Shown: positions 35,201-48,314 of the stretch, in pieces
Layout of the letters: the number at the start of each line of letters is the position of its first letter
How positions within the stretch are numbered: the first letter of the stretch is position 1
DNA from: Siphonodentalium dalli
Lineage: Eukaryota; Mollusca; Scaphopoda; Gadilida; Siphonodentaliidae
Reading direction: 5' to 3'
Assembly (NCBI GenBank): GCA_032622095.1
Contig: CP136063.1
Location: forward strand, 180,337,956 to 180,401,955
DNA: 64,000 bases
Program-made: the position numbers and the translations under genes
Notes under the pieces: generated by a model
Told to the model about the DNA's origin: nothing
What the model saw: only the letters and a program-made list of their open reading frames with translations
Database searches by the model: none

Positions 35201-35655
35201 ATATATGAATTCCTCGATATTAAACCTGAAACAAATACCTGCTTCAGCAACAACGATCTTTCAATGCATCTGATAATCGGAAGCCATTATTTTCTTAACC
35301 AGTAAAGAATCGAAACAGCCCCGGCCATACCCCCATCATTAGTGACAGATTTAGTATAAGCCCATGAATACAACCAATACATATGTATTAACACATATAC
35401 ATTTAGATGCATCCCATAAGTGGTTTGGATACTTTATTTGGATACTTTATTAGTCTATTATGAACTACATTCTATCTTTTTCATTATCATTTCACTTCAT
35501 TAGTTGCCACTTCACGTTTGTATACGTAGGGGCGACAGGAAGACGGCCCATCTGGGCCATGTCGCTCCTGTATAATATAATGTCTATTATCCCCATTGTC
35601 ATAAGCTTGTAAATATTATACAAATAAACAATCATCATCAATCATCATCAACATC
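32290..35655 (+). pseudogene. Decayed LINE with (ATC)n tail (CR1/Jockey-like)
   Basis: Endonuclease pieces appear first: GYQPFEYATRPD, GGVGLFIKNG and VGVIYRPN (frame change near 32525), then a YSATLIDHI segment. RT pieces follow: IFIDISKAFDTINHDILL (near 33955), YGIRG...WFMSYLEGRQQYV, CGVPQ..ILGPLL and an open stretch at 34205-34996 that starts with LSFADDTTLHISG, the catalytic box, and continues through FLGINID to the C-terminus. Several frameshifts and stops make it dead, although the last 263 codons are open. A stem-loop (ggcgacaggaagacggccca with its complement) and an AATAAA-like signal (caaataaacaatcatcatc) precede the ATC tail. The tail stops exactly where the interrupted TTAA element resumes. 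Confidence 0.87.
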
Positions 35656-36257
35656 AGAAATATGGCATAAACAGTATGTTATTGTCAAATGTTTTCCTTT
35701 GTTGTGTAAACAAAAGCAAAAAACGTTGCAGAACCTGGCTTTTGTTTAGATCCGGATATGGTAAACATAAAGAGCGTTATTTGTTACTGTTTGTCCTGTT
35801 ATGGAATTAATAAAGAGCGTGTATATCATTTGTATGTGATTAATCAATAGAATTACGCTGTTATGAAAACAGAAGCAAAAACTTCTGTAACACGAGATGG
35901 TTCTTGTTTACGTACATCGTCGTACGTCTTGACGACAATATACTATTTACGCGCTGATTATGTTTGGCATAATAATATAGATAAAGATAAATTTATTGAC
36001 AGATACACCCACTCGAGGCCGATGTCAAACCAGTTACATAAATAAAATGTGATTATAAGTATAGTAACATAAATATATTAATGTTCAATGTTTGGTGATT
36101 CACACCGTTTATGTAGAAAGAGTTGGACCATGTTGCAGATGATATTGCATGTTTTGGGTTCATCATATATGAACAAAACTATATTTATTTTAATATTCCT
36201 TCCGTTGATGGCGATTTGAACAAATGTGAATATTTCGAACGCCGCCCGTGCCTTTAA

Positions 36258-37200
36258 ACGTTTCAAGTCAATGTATAAGACGTTGACGAACCGCATATAT
36301 TAGAATGAAGAGAAAAGCACTATGCCAGAGCGGCAGAAGTTGTTTGAAATGTTGTGGTGTTTTCAATACACCAACAACATCAATAACAGAAGAATACAGT
36401 ACATTTACGCAGACGCCCAGTATAAAACAAAAATCAACAAGGTCGCCTCGTCGCTGACACAAAAACAGGTCTCAAATCATTATCTCATTATTAGTCATAC
36501 ACGAGCACCTGTTTCCGACATACAGTTCAAGGGAACAGTAAATACGCCTAAAATATTACTAGATAAGCATGCACGGTGCACGACCGATGCACCACTGCAC
36601 AACGTGACATATACGCGATATACCGTACACATGTAGCTCTACATGGGGATACGTTCACACGCTAGCAAATTTACCAAATATTCTTTTAGTTTAAACATAT
36701 TTTATTGCCATATATACATGTATATATACATACAACAATAGGGATTGGGACACAAGTGCCGACACTTAGATTTGTCCCGTTCCCAGATAAACAAAGAGGG
36801 GTTAGAGAGGCACCGACCGAATCGACAAGGCGAATATATAGTTGGTGTATTTATAATGTGTATACTATTGGAGCGGGTTGGACAACGGTGGGCGTTGTAT
36901 GCAAAGCAATAATCTGCGATGTCATTTAGTCCATCTTATAATATATAAATGATTCAGTGATATCTTGATTACTGGTTACTGAGGGTGCGTGATAATTACT
37001 GGGTGAATGGTCTGATGTGTGGTGGGAGTTGCGGCCAGGCCGGGCGGTACCTCACTAAACAAAGTATAATGCGGCAAACAAACAAAAAAATAAATTATTT
37101 CAGTTAGTGCAACAAAGAAAATTATATATTGGGTAACTTCCATACATGTATGTAATTTTGTTTTTAATTAGGTTTTGTAATAAAACCTGACAAGCAGGCA
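36258..37200. other. Intron 1 sequence, nothing recognised
   Basis: A plus-strand open frame of 104 codons (36322-36636) has no recognisable domain. The rest is AT-rich. Confidence 0.4.
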
Positions 37201-37204
37201 CCCA

Positions 37205-37545
37205 TATATCATTACCCTTTGACCGATTTAGTTCAAATAAAGGGTGTTGTAGGGTAATCAAAATCTGCCAAGGGGTAGAGAAATGGAATGGGTGCCATAT
37301 TTGAACCCTTTGGAAGGCGGCCATTTTGGATCGGGTTGAGGTGAAAGGGGTGAATATTTAGATTGCCTTGGGGGCACCATACAACACCCTTTGTTTGACC
37401 TAAATCGGTAGTGGCGAGAAATGGCATGGGTGCCCTATTTGAACCCCTCTGGACGGCGGTTATTTTGGATCGGTGTGGGGGTGAAAGGGGTGTGTGGAAA
37501 GAGTGCATTGGGGCCACCCTACAACACCCTTTGTTTTTGGCTTAA
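37205..37545. repeat. Two tandem units (~170 bp), CAACACCCTTTG family
   Basis: Each unit contains atgggtgccatatttgaaccc, ggcggccattttggatcgg, gtgaaaggggtg and ctacaacaccctttgtttgacc. Further copies lie at 41755-42000 and as a fragment near 21800-21875, where the family borders the TTCCAACTGATG repeats. Confidence 0.7.
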
Positions 37546-37793
37546 ATATAAAATAATTCGAGTAAGGAATAAGTAATGGAAGTCACCTTCTTACTGTAGA
37601 AGATCTGTACATGGGGTGTCATAAATTTTCTGTTTGTCACACCCTTAAGCCGGATCATATACAAATCTTTGATACACATGGACGTGTCTGGTCGTTTCCC
37701 CTGTTCATTGTTGTATCATATGGCAATATCATGCACAGGGACATGGGCATATGTGGGTGTCCAATTCCACTCCCGCGGACACATACTGTAGGT

Positions 37794-39646
37794 TAGTCCA
37801 GGTCTTCTCGTACTAAAACCAGCTAAGATATTGGTATGGCGAGATGCTGGATTTTAGTCCGAGGTCGCGCCCTATGCCTTCTTATGACACGAGTTAAGCG
37901 TTAATGACCCGCTCAAATAAAACCACAATTATATGAAATAAAATATCACAATTGCGACAATAAACGGATATTTTCCGCAGAAGACATGCTATTTGATCTG
38001 AAACCCACATCAGTTGTGAATTGAAAGCGGTAATTTAATGTGAAAAGAGACAATTACCGCACTGTTTACAAATTTTTTAAAGTATGCGAACTCAGTTGAC
38101 CTCGCGAGCTGTGTTCGGCATTTTCCGTTGTAAATATTCCGTAGATTTTCGACTAACCACGCAAATTACGATGAATTCTACATTGTAATCGCAATTATGT
38201 GTGTCAATAAATAAAAAATAAATAGATTAAGTAAACATTGAAGATATAAATGTAATACATTAAATAAATTACGGGAATTACAACCCTCTCAAAGTTTAAA
38301 ACAGTGTAAACACAACGAGCATTAGAATAAATATGGCGCTACATTTCACCAACATTTGGTGGACTTCCGCGAAATTAAGATATATACTAAGCGAACAGAG
38401 CAATATACTGCTCTTGTTAAGCACACAAAAAATCAAACAAAATTTGTATAAATTTTGAACCTTACGTTTGAAAAGTCCCACTAAAACGGATGTATTTCGA
38501 AACTGTGTGATTCGGTTCTCCGATTATTTTATCAACACAAAAGTCAAAATGCACATGGACGAAAATCACACACATGGCAAGTCAGACACAAGAGTTCTAA
38601 TTTGCTCCAATTTTGACAAGTTGCTTGCGAAAATTGTCAACAAAACTACCGTTCTGATCCTCCATTATGTCATTAAGTTTTTAGTGCGGGAATTGTTCTC
38701 AAAGCACATAGGAAACTGGACTTTGGGGCGGTCGGTTTTCGCCATTTTGTTCGGAAAACCCCGCGCTATATATAGAAACGGAAACTAGTATACCCAAAAC
38801 AAACTCCGGATTATGCCGAAGTTATTCGGACCACTTCGGCTTTCAGTTAAAGGTACTCAATCCGATAAGAGGGTCCCCATCTCAACAGATTCCAACAACA
38901 ACAATCCGATCAGAGGGTCCTATATTACTATTTCTTTGGCTTTGGGGGTAAAACATATTTGATTCGAGTCGAGGAACCCATCAAACAAAGCTCAGAGTTA
39001 TTAGATATTGATTTTTGAAATTTGTTATTTTCTCGAGATGAGTACTAATAATTGCCCTTAACTTCGTAATCTGCTCGAGATGTGTACACCAAAACACTAT
39101 TCAAACAGACAAGGATGGATAACTCTAAAATCAAGTGGTAATAATAACGCAATTTTAACTGTGTTTTGGGACAGAAAGAATAGAAATAACGAAACTTCTA
39201 ATATCGATATCTGATCACCCTGAGTGTTGATTGGTAGGTTCCTCGACTCGAATCAATTATTTTTTAATCAATTATTTTTTACCCCCAAAGCCAAAGAAAT
39301 AGTAATATAGGACCCTCAGATCGGATTGAGTACCTTTAAAACGTAAACAAACAGAGAAAAAAGCGATGTTTGTGGCAATCAACCGGAATATTCTATGTGT
39401 AATTTAACATTAAAGTTAGATTATTATACACACACCATTATGACCATAAGATGTCACTCTTTCCGATGTATATAGCATCACGTATTGATTTGCTAGGTAA
39501 TCGAGTAAAATACACAACAAATACCCGCCACAAACCTTGGGCGTAAGTCGTGTCATAAGAGACCATACGGGACGACCTCGGACTAAAATCCAGCATCTCG
39601 CCATACCAATATCTTAGCTGGTTTTAGTACGAGAAGACTTGGACTA
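37794..39646. mobile_element. 1.85-kb TIR element with 9-bp target duplication (Mutator-like)
   Basis: The ends are inverted copies that start TAGTCCAGGTCTTCTCG and continue through ccagctaagatattggtatg and gatgctggattttagtccg, about 120 bp in all with few differences. The 9-bp direct repeat ACTGTAGGT lies immediately outside both ends (37785-37793 and 39647-39655). Long terminal inverted repeats and a 9-bp duplication are typical of Mutator-like (MULE) elements. The interior has no transposase. A TTAA-flanked element (38851-39335) is inserted within it, so without that insert the element is about 1.36 kb. Confidence 0.85.
38851..39335. mobile_element. 485-bp TTAA-flanked TIR element, second AGGTACT copy
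   Basis: TTAA (38847-38850 and 39336-39339) flanks inverted ends AGGTACTCAATCCGAT and its complement. Inner inverted blocks include gagggtcc and ggaccctc, tttctttggctttgggggta and its mirror, and gattcgagtcgaggaaccc and its mirror. It shares ends and some interior (ttcctcgacttgaatcaaat) with the element at 19477-21142. It is nested in the 37794-39646 element, so it arrived later. Confidence 0.87.
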
Positions 39647-39884
39647 ACTGTAGGTTTAGTCGCACCTCAAAGTTTGTCAAAATATCTTGAGAACCCAACT
39701 CCTGACACTTTACAGCTGTTCGGAATAGGGAGGGGCGAGTCGAGCCTCAGTCGCCACCAAACTCTATAGTTATGTCACCGTGTATCTGACAAACGTTTGT
39801 GATTGATATACACGGTGTGTCATAGGGAGCAATACAATCATATAACCAACACTAGCATGTTACTTGTACTTGACACAATCAGGG

Positions 39885-40660
39885 ACGTGGCTAGAGGGTC
39901 TCCATTAGGGGGTACCCACCTTGGCAAATTCCAATTGCACCCCCCTTGAATCCGACAAAACACAAGATTTTGCATAATTCCATTTGCACCCCCTTGAACC
40001 TAAGTTCTAATATAGCCTATTCATAAACCATGGTTCTATGTGCCTGATATGAGAACATTCAGATATTTGAATCTGAAAATTGCATAAATCCTAACACCCA
40101 ATTGTCTGGCTCAAGACAAATGCACACGACTACGGACAAGAGACCAGGACACACCGGGCCGACCATGGTTCGGCCCGCTGTGGGAAAATGTTGAAATCTG
40201 AACAAGAAGATCGCGAAATCCTAGCGTCTAGACTAGCATCAAGCCTTCCTAGAGTTGGAAATTTCAAACCGGACACCCCCATTTAGGTTGGAAAATTTCC
40301 AACTAATGACAATTCCAATGCCAATTTTGACCAAACGTAGGACAATATTGTTTTAGTAAATTAACTAGCAGTTTTTGACTGGCCACGAAATTTCCAACCT
40401 GACACCCCCTTAAGGTTGGAACATTTCCAACTGATGACGATTTCAGTCCAAAATTTTTACCAAAAGAAGGAAAATATTCAAATATTGGCCCAAAACAATA
40501 AATTTCCCTCAATAAATGGTTTTAAAATCAAACTACAAGAACATTTTCAACATGTTGTTGGTGTGAAATTTCCAACTTATGTTGTGTCAGGTATGAAATT
40601 TCCAACTGTTGAAAACTTTGACCAAAGTTGGGGGGTGAGACACCCCCACCCCCCCCCCCC
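39885..40660. repeat. Dispersed TTCCAACTGATG-family repeats, two copies
   Basis: A C-rich fragment (ggcaaattccaattgcaccccc) lies near 39920-40000. From 40240 a fuller copy shows ggaaatttcaaaccggacacc, aatttccaactaatgacaattcc, agcagtttttgactggccacg, catttccaactgatgacgatttcag and ggtatgaaatttccaactgttg, parallel to 21880-22215. Both begin after a region with cttcc.a..gttggaaattt. Confidence 0.7.
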
Positions 40661-40826
40661 GTCGTCACGTCTCTGGGCATAATCAAAGACATCTCGAAGA
40701 AACGTAGCCCTTATAGCCCAGACAAATGTGCCATTTTTTTTATACATTGCCTGTTTATGTATGCAAATAAATCACATATATCTGCGTCCGTTACACCAAT
40801 GCGACTGTGGGCCTTATTCGACACAC

Positions 40827-41072
40827 AAATACTATTTCGTGGCCAAGAATTAGTATTTCGTGGCCACGAATTAGTATTTCGTGGCCAGAATTAGTATTTC
40901 GTGGCCGCGAATTATAGTTAGTTCGTGACCATGAATTAGTTATTTCGTGGCCACGAATTAGTATTTCGTGGCTACAAATTAGCTATTTCGTGGCTACAAA
41001 TTAGCTACTTCGTGGCCACGTATTATTATTTAGTAGCCAGGAATTAGTTATTTCGTGGCCACGAATTAGTTA
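40827..41072. repeat. Array of palindromic TTCGTGGCCACGAA motifs
   Basis: About eleven units of roughly 20 bp have the form tatttcgtggccacgaattag, with variants such as gtggctacaaattag. The core CGTGGCCACG is a perfect palindrome. A longer array with the same core lies at 60153-60613. Confidence 0.85.
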
Positions 41073-41459
41073 TTTAAATAAATAAAATTCCCCATTACCT
41101 AAACGAACCACCGTAATACTAAGTGGAGCATGCGCTCAATTTTACTATCATCATTTTATTGTCATGTTGGTATTGTTTTTAATATTGCCGATAAAAATCA
41201 TTATCATGTGTTGATCGTAAGTTTGTTAAAACAATGTTTACAAAATATCACAAAATGATATGTTGCCTTTGCGATAACAAGCTACACGACTAGACGGGTG
41301 CTCATTCGGCGAACGTGCACCAGTCCGAAATCGTCACCTCAGTGTGCTTTCGTGTTGATTTCGATGCTTCGTGGTTCCCATGTTCAAAGCTATTTTTTGA
41401 TGATATGAAGGGACGTTACGCCGGGGATATAATCATAGGGGTATAATCCACCCCAGGGA

Positions 41460-42000
41460 TGTGGCGACAGGGGGGAGTTCGAGGAGGGTCTAACCCGCCA
41501 ACTTTGATCAAAATTTTCAACAGCTGGAAATTTCATGCCCCACACAGCATTTGTTGAACATTTTACACCACTTATAGGTTGAATTGTTAGTTGGTTGATT
41601 AGTGGGGAATTTGTTGTTTTAGACCAACTAGCAAATATTTTATATAGTTTGTCAAAATTTTGGTCTGAAACTTCTATCAATTGGAAATATACCAACAGTA
41701 TAGGCGGTGTCAGGTTGGTTGGAAATTTTCAACAGTTGGGAAGTTTAACCTATTTGGACCCATATGGACGGCGGTAATTTTGAATTGGATATGTTTGGTG
41801 AGTATGTGGGGCGTCTTGTGGGCAACTCTGCACCACTCTTTGTTCAACATAAATCGGCAAAGGGCCGAGAACTGGCATGGGTCCCCTATTTGAATCCCGC
41901 TTGGCGGCGGCCATGTTGGATTGGGGTGGGGTGTGTATGTGGAAACAGAGTCTTGCGGCCATCATACAACACCCTTTATTTGAGTGAAATATTAAAATGT
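41460..42000. repeat. TTCCAACTG-family copy joined to a CAACACCCTTTG-family copy
   Basis: To about 41755 the sequence shows the first family, mostly inverted relative to 40.2-40.6 kb (aaaattttcaacagctggaaatttcatgcc, ggttggaaattttcaacagttgg). From about 41755 it continues with ggacggcggtaattttg, gaactggcatgggtcccc, ggcggcggccatgttggattgg and atacaacaccctttattt. The same pairing near 21.8-21.9 kb suggests the two belong to one element. Confidence 0.6.
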
Positions 42001-42879
42001 TCAAATAAGGAATAGAAGTCACATTCGTCGTATACGTTTGGTAAAAGCTGAAAACGGCGACCATTTCGTAAAAGTGGCGGCCATTTTGAATATGTCGACC
42101 ATTGTGATTGGTTTGTCGGAAAAAATCAGTCTTCATAATTGACATATTCACTGACCATTCATGCCAAATGCCATGATTGCATCATAAAGTGAACGATTCT
42201 GTTACTATTTGACACATAGCCGCTTTATATATTTTGCAATGGTAACATCTATATTTGCTCTGCAAAGCGCAAAGAGACAGATTTGTGCACAAATATTAGC
42301 TACAATGTCATTATGCTCGGCTATAACGCCAATAATCATTTTTGCTCGTTTTCGAACTGGAGCCATACAAAATTCGCACTGGAGCCACCGTGTGCTTGCA
42401 TTTTAATGTGCCACATGTAGACTTGTTCAGAATTATCGTGTATATGTTTGCATTTTCGTGTCCCGGAGATAACAAACTTACCAGAAAACTATGGTTTGCC
42501 CATTGAAATATCCCATTTCTGGTCTTAAAAACAAACTTTATCGCCGAAGGTTACGGTAAAATGTCGAAAACAAAGTGATCAACTCCTGATTTTAAATGTT
42601 ACGTGAGCGCTAAAAATCAAATTCAACACTCACGGATACAGACGGTGATATTGAAAAATTTAATGTTGAAAGAATAATTTGGATTTTTAAGAAAATACTT
42701 ACCATTTTAAGTGCAGTCACGCTAATTTTTATAAAATTGCAGAGAGGACAACTTAGCATTTATCGATGCGCACTGGACGATTATGCGATTTCGGACGGAT
42801 TTAGCAGGAGCGGTGGGCCCCCAGTGACGACGATATTACGGTAAATTTGTCAGGTAAATTTGAAAGTATGTGAACGTAC
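42001..42879. other. Intron 1 sequence, nothing recognised
   Basis: No coding frame with known motifs and no clear inverted repeat were seen. Confidence 0.4.
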
Positions 42880-43535
42880 CCATATCATTTGATTGTTTCA
42901 TAATTTTCTTCACCTTTCAAATGCATTTTCAGGGTGATTTCGTTTCTTGTCATTGGTTTGTGATCAGTGATGATAGTGGAGAAATATTAAGAAAAAAATC
43001 ATCTTTGCGTACGGCAGTGCAAATAGATCTATTGTTCTTGTTTTGGTTGGGTACCACCACTGATCTTCTTATATGAAAAGTTGAAAACGCCTCGGAATTT
43101 CGTTTCTTAAACGATGTTATTATAAACAGCGATAGCAGGACAATTATTAAGGGAAAATAAGCTTTGTATTCGACAGAATGTGCAAATAAAAGTAAATTTT
43201 CGGGTTTTTTGGGGTACATTCGAAAACCCCTTCTGAAATGAAAACGCCAGGTAATTTCGTTTCAGAAATTTTGTATTATCGATCAGTGATGACTAAAGCA
43301 CTATTAATACAAAAATCAGCTTTTTACTCGACAGTGCAAATAGAATTAATGTTTTGGCGTTTTGGGCGTACTATCAAAAACCCCCTTCTGAAACGAAAAC
43401 GCCTGGAAATGTCGTTTAAGGAATTGTGTATTGCTGATCAGTGATTGCTGGAGCACTATTAATATAAAAATCAGCTTTATACTTAAAATGCAAATAGAAG
43501 TATTTTTTGGGGTTTTGTGGGGTCTCTGGCCCCTA
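42880..43535. repeat. Tandem array of ~165-bp units, four copies
   Basis: Units recur with ttcgttt..gaaa, gatcagtgatga, gcactattaatacaaaaatcagctttt, cagtgcaaatagaa and cccccttctgaaacgaaaacgcc. The second half is better conserved than the first. No function is visible. Confidence 0.75.
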
Positions 43536-44314
43536 AACGCCAGGAATGCGGAACTTAAGAAATCTGATTTCATTGAACGTTCCTGGGGTCGAACAAATCT
43601 GGGGCTTCAAACCTTTCATACCCCAACCTTTCGTATTCCATTGTGCAAATAGAACCCAGCAGGCTCTCGGTTAAACGATGCGAAGGCCATGAAGGCGAAA
43701 TCGTAAATCGCAGACGCCTGTGACGTTTCCGGTAAATTTGCGCACGCGAGAAACACATCACCATGTGCCATGTACTTTTAAGCGCCAATCCTATTAGACC
43801 AGTTCTCATTAAAATCATGCAGACGCACACGACTCGGAACCTTTTTATTCTGATTTTAATCAGAACTGTATACCAATTTGAACTGGAGTAAAGACTGACT
43901 TTATATTTTTACGAAGGAGAAAGTGCATGTGTACTCATCACGAACGTTGGGCAATCCCGATCGTGTGGTTGCCATTCTCATGGCGGGGAAATAGTTTTAT
44001 GACGAGAAGTTGCCAGACAGTATTGTTGAAACAAAGGGCGGGACTTGTGACTATCCTCTTCAAATTAATACTGTTTAGCAATTGACAAATGTCATGTCAA
44101 TTGAAAATTTGGTCACAAGCTCAGATAATCGATTCATAAAAGGCAAAAATCATGACGGCTAGCATAAGGAAATTGATTACAGGTTTAGACACAGTTAATA
44201 TTGACGCGCGAAGATAAAACGTGTATATTTCTAAGACAGAGTGGTGGTGCAAGGGTTGGTGAATAGGTATGACCTTCTATGGGGTAATCACTAACAATCA
44301 TTTGGCTTCAGTAA
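43536..44314. other. Intron 1 sequence, nothing recognised
   Basis: No exon-like frame or structured repeat was recognised. Confidence 0.4.
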
Positions 44315-44676
44315 AGGCACGTATGACCTTCGCAGTTGGTATGCTGTTATAATAGTTACACCCGTTAAAACTGCCATAAACAAAAAGAATATTAAAATAT
44401 AGATATATTTTGTTCTTATACCAATCACAAATATCGCGTAAATAGTATGTCATTGTGAAGTCCGTATGCTGTGTTATGAAAAGAAAGGGCAGGTTTTGTA
44501 AAATTTGTGGCTTTTGTTTACATAACAAAGCATACGAAATGGACAATAGCATACTATTTACGTGATATTTATGATTGATATAAGAACAAAATCTCTCTAT
44601 ATTTTAATATTCTTTCTGTGTATGGAAGTTTTAACGGATGTAACAGCAATAACCACCGCGAAGTTCACCCGTGCAT
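44315..44676. mobile_element. 362-bp hairpin-like TTAA element (AGGCACG family)
   Basis: The left end AGGCACGTATGACCTTCGC is preceded by GTAA; the right end (gcgaagttcacccgtgcat) is followed by TTAA. The arms pair over most of their length: gttaaaactgccataaacaaaaagaatattaaaat is mirrored at the right, and cgtaaatagtatgtcattgt is mirrored by acaatagcatactatttacg. It is related to 53975-54482 and to the interrupted copy at 29578-36253. Confidence 0.78.
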
Positions 44677-44680
44677 TTAA

Positions 44681-47600
44681 TCTGATTCCATACCTCGTGA
44701 CATATCCGTGAAGCTATATATTACCACTGTCGTGTTGACTTTATAACCTCTTGTCTGCTATACATCAGTACTGAGAACTGACCTAAAATGTCAAGCTGTG
44801 TGCTATACGTCCGTAATGAGTACGGAACTACGTCCGTGTACCAGCAGGCGGCCATAATTCACAAGGGGAACTAAGGAATTAGCGCAACTGATTCGGTGTA
44901 TCTCAACGTTTCAATCAATGTATGCTGTTCCAGGATTGGCTATGATGTAGCCTTAGCATGAAGTCATTTGTGTGGTTTTTGCGACATTCCCATTATATTT
45001 TTTCCACTGCATCATTGGCAGAATGTCAACTGCCCAGCAAACGACGAAACGACGCCATTCAGCAGCGAAGAGGTTAATTTCACACGAAAGATCATTGATC
45101 AAACTGTGTATACAAATATTTAGAAAACGAGCTGCAATTAATATGCATAATCATATTGTGTTAAACAATTTTTTTTTTTGGGAAGGACGGTGATTTGAGA
45201 TGGAAAATTTCACGGAAATAGCAACCATATTTTCGAGGCTTAAAAGCTGAAAGGCCAGAGTAATGAAATAGCTATACGTATGAAAACAGTCAGTCTCTTC
45301 GAAAAGCCGACGAAATTCCTATATCGGATATAACTCTCTATTAAAATTATGTTCTGTTTTGAAGGGATTCCACCCATTTCATTGGAGAGTGGCGCAGACT
45401 ACGCGCGATTTCATTGGTTTATGGCATAACAGACCACTCACTTCACAGATCTGAGGTGAATGATGCGTTGACAATTTCCCCACGCATCCAGGGTGGGGAT
45501 TTTCCGGGCACGTATGCCGGGGTGGGTGTGTGGTCGATGGGACCAACACAATTGTTTTTCCGCAACTTTATTTTTTTTCTGCAAGTCTTTTTGACTGTTT
45601 TTGCAATGAGTTTGGCTTAAACACCTTAGAATAAGACACATAATGTAATTCTAACTGCTAAACTGACTGCAGGCAGTTATCGTGTTGTATTTTGTTGCAA
45701 ATTTTGAAATCCAAGATGGCCGCTTGCAGTCATGTTTTTTTTGGCCGAATGACCCCAAAATGACTCGTTCCCATTTACATGTTAATGTTAACATCCATGA
45801 CAAATAGTATGCACAGAAATTCATATACAGCTGTTTACAGTGAATTTCCTCCGCAAATATCTGTTTTAGCGTTAAAAGGGGGTGAGTCACAACAAGGGTC
45901 GAAAGTAAAAAATCAGCATACGTGCCTGAATTTTTTTTTCCGACCTCCCCTCCCCGACGCATCGTCAAGCTCAATTATTGTTGGAAAACTGAATACAGGC
46001 GATATATCCATAATACACCTTACTCATCGCAATAAAGGAGACATCATCTTCGAGTGTTTATCAGTCAAAGATATTCATGGCTGATTATTCTTTCGCATCA
46101 TGTTGTATTTATAACTATTTATAAATACTATATACGATTCCCACAAACATTTACTACGCCAGGAATGCACTCCATATTTGGAAACGGTTTATTAGGTCAT
46201 GTTGGGAATGCCCCGTCGTCGTAGAAAAGAAATATAATGGACACCTCTGGAGACGTACATCCGTTAGGGTATTTGTGGGCTTTCCAAAGAGTCTCGATAA
46301 CAGTATGCACCATGCATGCTCTAATATCATATTAACAGATTATGTTGACATTTAATCAATCATAACCTGGTCGCACTAGAGCACGTAATACAGCCGGAAT
46401 CCAATAATAACACATTAATGTTTGTTCCGTCTGCAGAGCGAAGCAGCACTAAAAACGCCCGACGACTTTTTTTTTGGTTGGATCTGATTATTTAAGTGCA
46501 GGTGCACGGGGACTAGACGACCGGGTGAAACAAACAAGACGAAAATAGGTGACAACAGTATTACTCAACCGCATATAATTCTGTTGTTATTTTGACGGAA
46601 TTGTCGTTGTCGCATGATTTCGTGCAAAAACAAAAAACAAACAAACAAACAAATAAAACAAAAGCGAACAAAAAGACACCCAGGATTTCCTGAACGTGCA
46701 AAAAGACAAACATGATTTCCCAAATGTGCTAACAGTCATGTGCACCCATTATCTCATAGTCGATTCTAGGGTATACGGAACAGCGGTGCCATTCAAAGTC
46801 AAAGCGAACGCAATTACCATTCAGATTCAATTCCGATCAAAAATAAATACATATAATTTTTGCACTTTTATTAGATAATGGATGTCTTTAAATTTGCACG
46901 AAACAATGCGACAATGTCCATTTCGGCGTTATTTTGATTATACCGAGTGACTAACAGTATTTATATCATTTAGCTTGTGAATTGCGTCAGTGAGTTGATA
47001 CTTGAACATGCACATTTCTGGAGATAATCATTCTGTGGGGTTAGCTACTTGACGCCATGTTGGCGGTTCAAATATCAGGGAAGTCCATTTTTTCCTAAGA
47101 ATTAACTCATGCAATATCTATCATATTTTGCAATTATTTACTGACCGTAACACAAAATGCTGGAAAAAAAATTGCGATGTGGTCCAAACAAGTTACCTTA
47201 TATTCCATGATAAATGTTATAGGGACCCTGATTCTTAAAGTTTCAAATTATACTTAGGTTCGTATCTGTCATATATATTTTGGTATGTTTAGTAGATAAA
47301 AAATAGGTCGGTAAATAGGGAACTACTTACATATGAATTTTATATGCAAAAGAAGACTGATACAAGTCATATAATCTATCACGTCAGCAAGAATGACGGC
47401 CCTTCTTTCTTCGGCATTGATCAACAAAAAGGATATTTGTCACTATATTCCTGACATGGTAAAACAAAGAGCGTTTGTCTCACTTCTGCGCGATCAATTA
47501 TACAGAGTTGATAAATGTCATATGACTTCGATAAGTTTATACATTCTGAATGTTGGTATATTGTGTATTTGTCGACCTATATTATCTACACATACATGTG

Positions 47601-48314
47601 TAACAGGAGGTCATTCAAAAGTACAATCTTGAATCAATGAATGGATTGCGTTGGTGGTACTTTATGCTTTTCTCAAATCAATAGTTGTCGATATCTCGGA
47701 ATAGAGGGTGTGTATATCTAACGAATGGAAATTGTTGTAATCGACATATCAGGGGCATATTAGGGTGGTATTATGGTGGCGGTGAACCGATCATTTTATT
47801 CAGTGCTCGTATAAATTCGCCTATAGTTTGTGAAGGTATGTATACATGCAGGGTCTATGGTATATATTAAACATTTGTCCTAAGTTGCGTAAGCTTGCCG
47901 ACCTTGTCAGGTGTCGGAGATAAGTATCGTCTTCTCACTGATTCGGTGTTATCGCAATTAAAAATATAATGATATTAATCATATCACACCGACACAAAAG
48001 GCTTTGCATAAGTATGGTTTGTCTTCTTTGGAATAGTAAGATCGCGGTATCGAACTGATCAGTATGTGTGAAAACGTCCATTTGCAGATATTAAACTGTC
48101 ACCCTTTCACAACTTCAGTGTAAAACCAACATCAATACCACATCAAATAATTAGATCCGACACATTAGCCTTTATTTTGAGGTTTTGAGGATCAGATTTC
48201 AAATTTCAAAAGACGAGTTTTTAGCGTGTTTTGAATTTTTGTCAGCCTGGGAATAATTTCAACGATCTCCTCTAAAATTAGGGTCCATGCATCTTTCACC
48301 GGTGGAGTTCAAGT
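44681..48314. other. Intron 1 sequence, only repeat fragments recognised
   Basis: A single unit of the 27.6-kb repeat family lies near 45680-45790 (gaaatccaagatggccgcttgcagtcatg). A CAAA-rich run lies near 46625-46670. No exon with matching phase was recognised between exons 1 and 2, and none is needed because their phases already agree. Confidence 0.4.

Larger units (their letters stand above)
29578..36253. mobile_element. TTAA-flanked AGRYACGGGCGGCG element split by a 6-kb insertion
   Basis: The left end at 29578 (after TTAA at 29574) reads AGATACGGGCGGCGTTGG and runs to 29640. The sequence then breaks off and resumes at about 35656 (gaaatatggcataaacagt), continuing to the right end gccgcccgtgcct at 36253 followed by TTAA. 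Comparison with the intact relative at 53975-54482 shows the two parts are consecutive apart from about 50 missing bases. The inserted DNA (29641-35655) holds a tandem array and a LINE. The right part also carries an extra block near 35975-36165 that is absent from the relative. Confidence 0.75.

Noticed and set aside
36322-36636. 104-codon plus-strand frame as a small gene
   Set aside because: No recognisable motif, no splice sites and no similarity to neighbours; length is within chance expectation.
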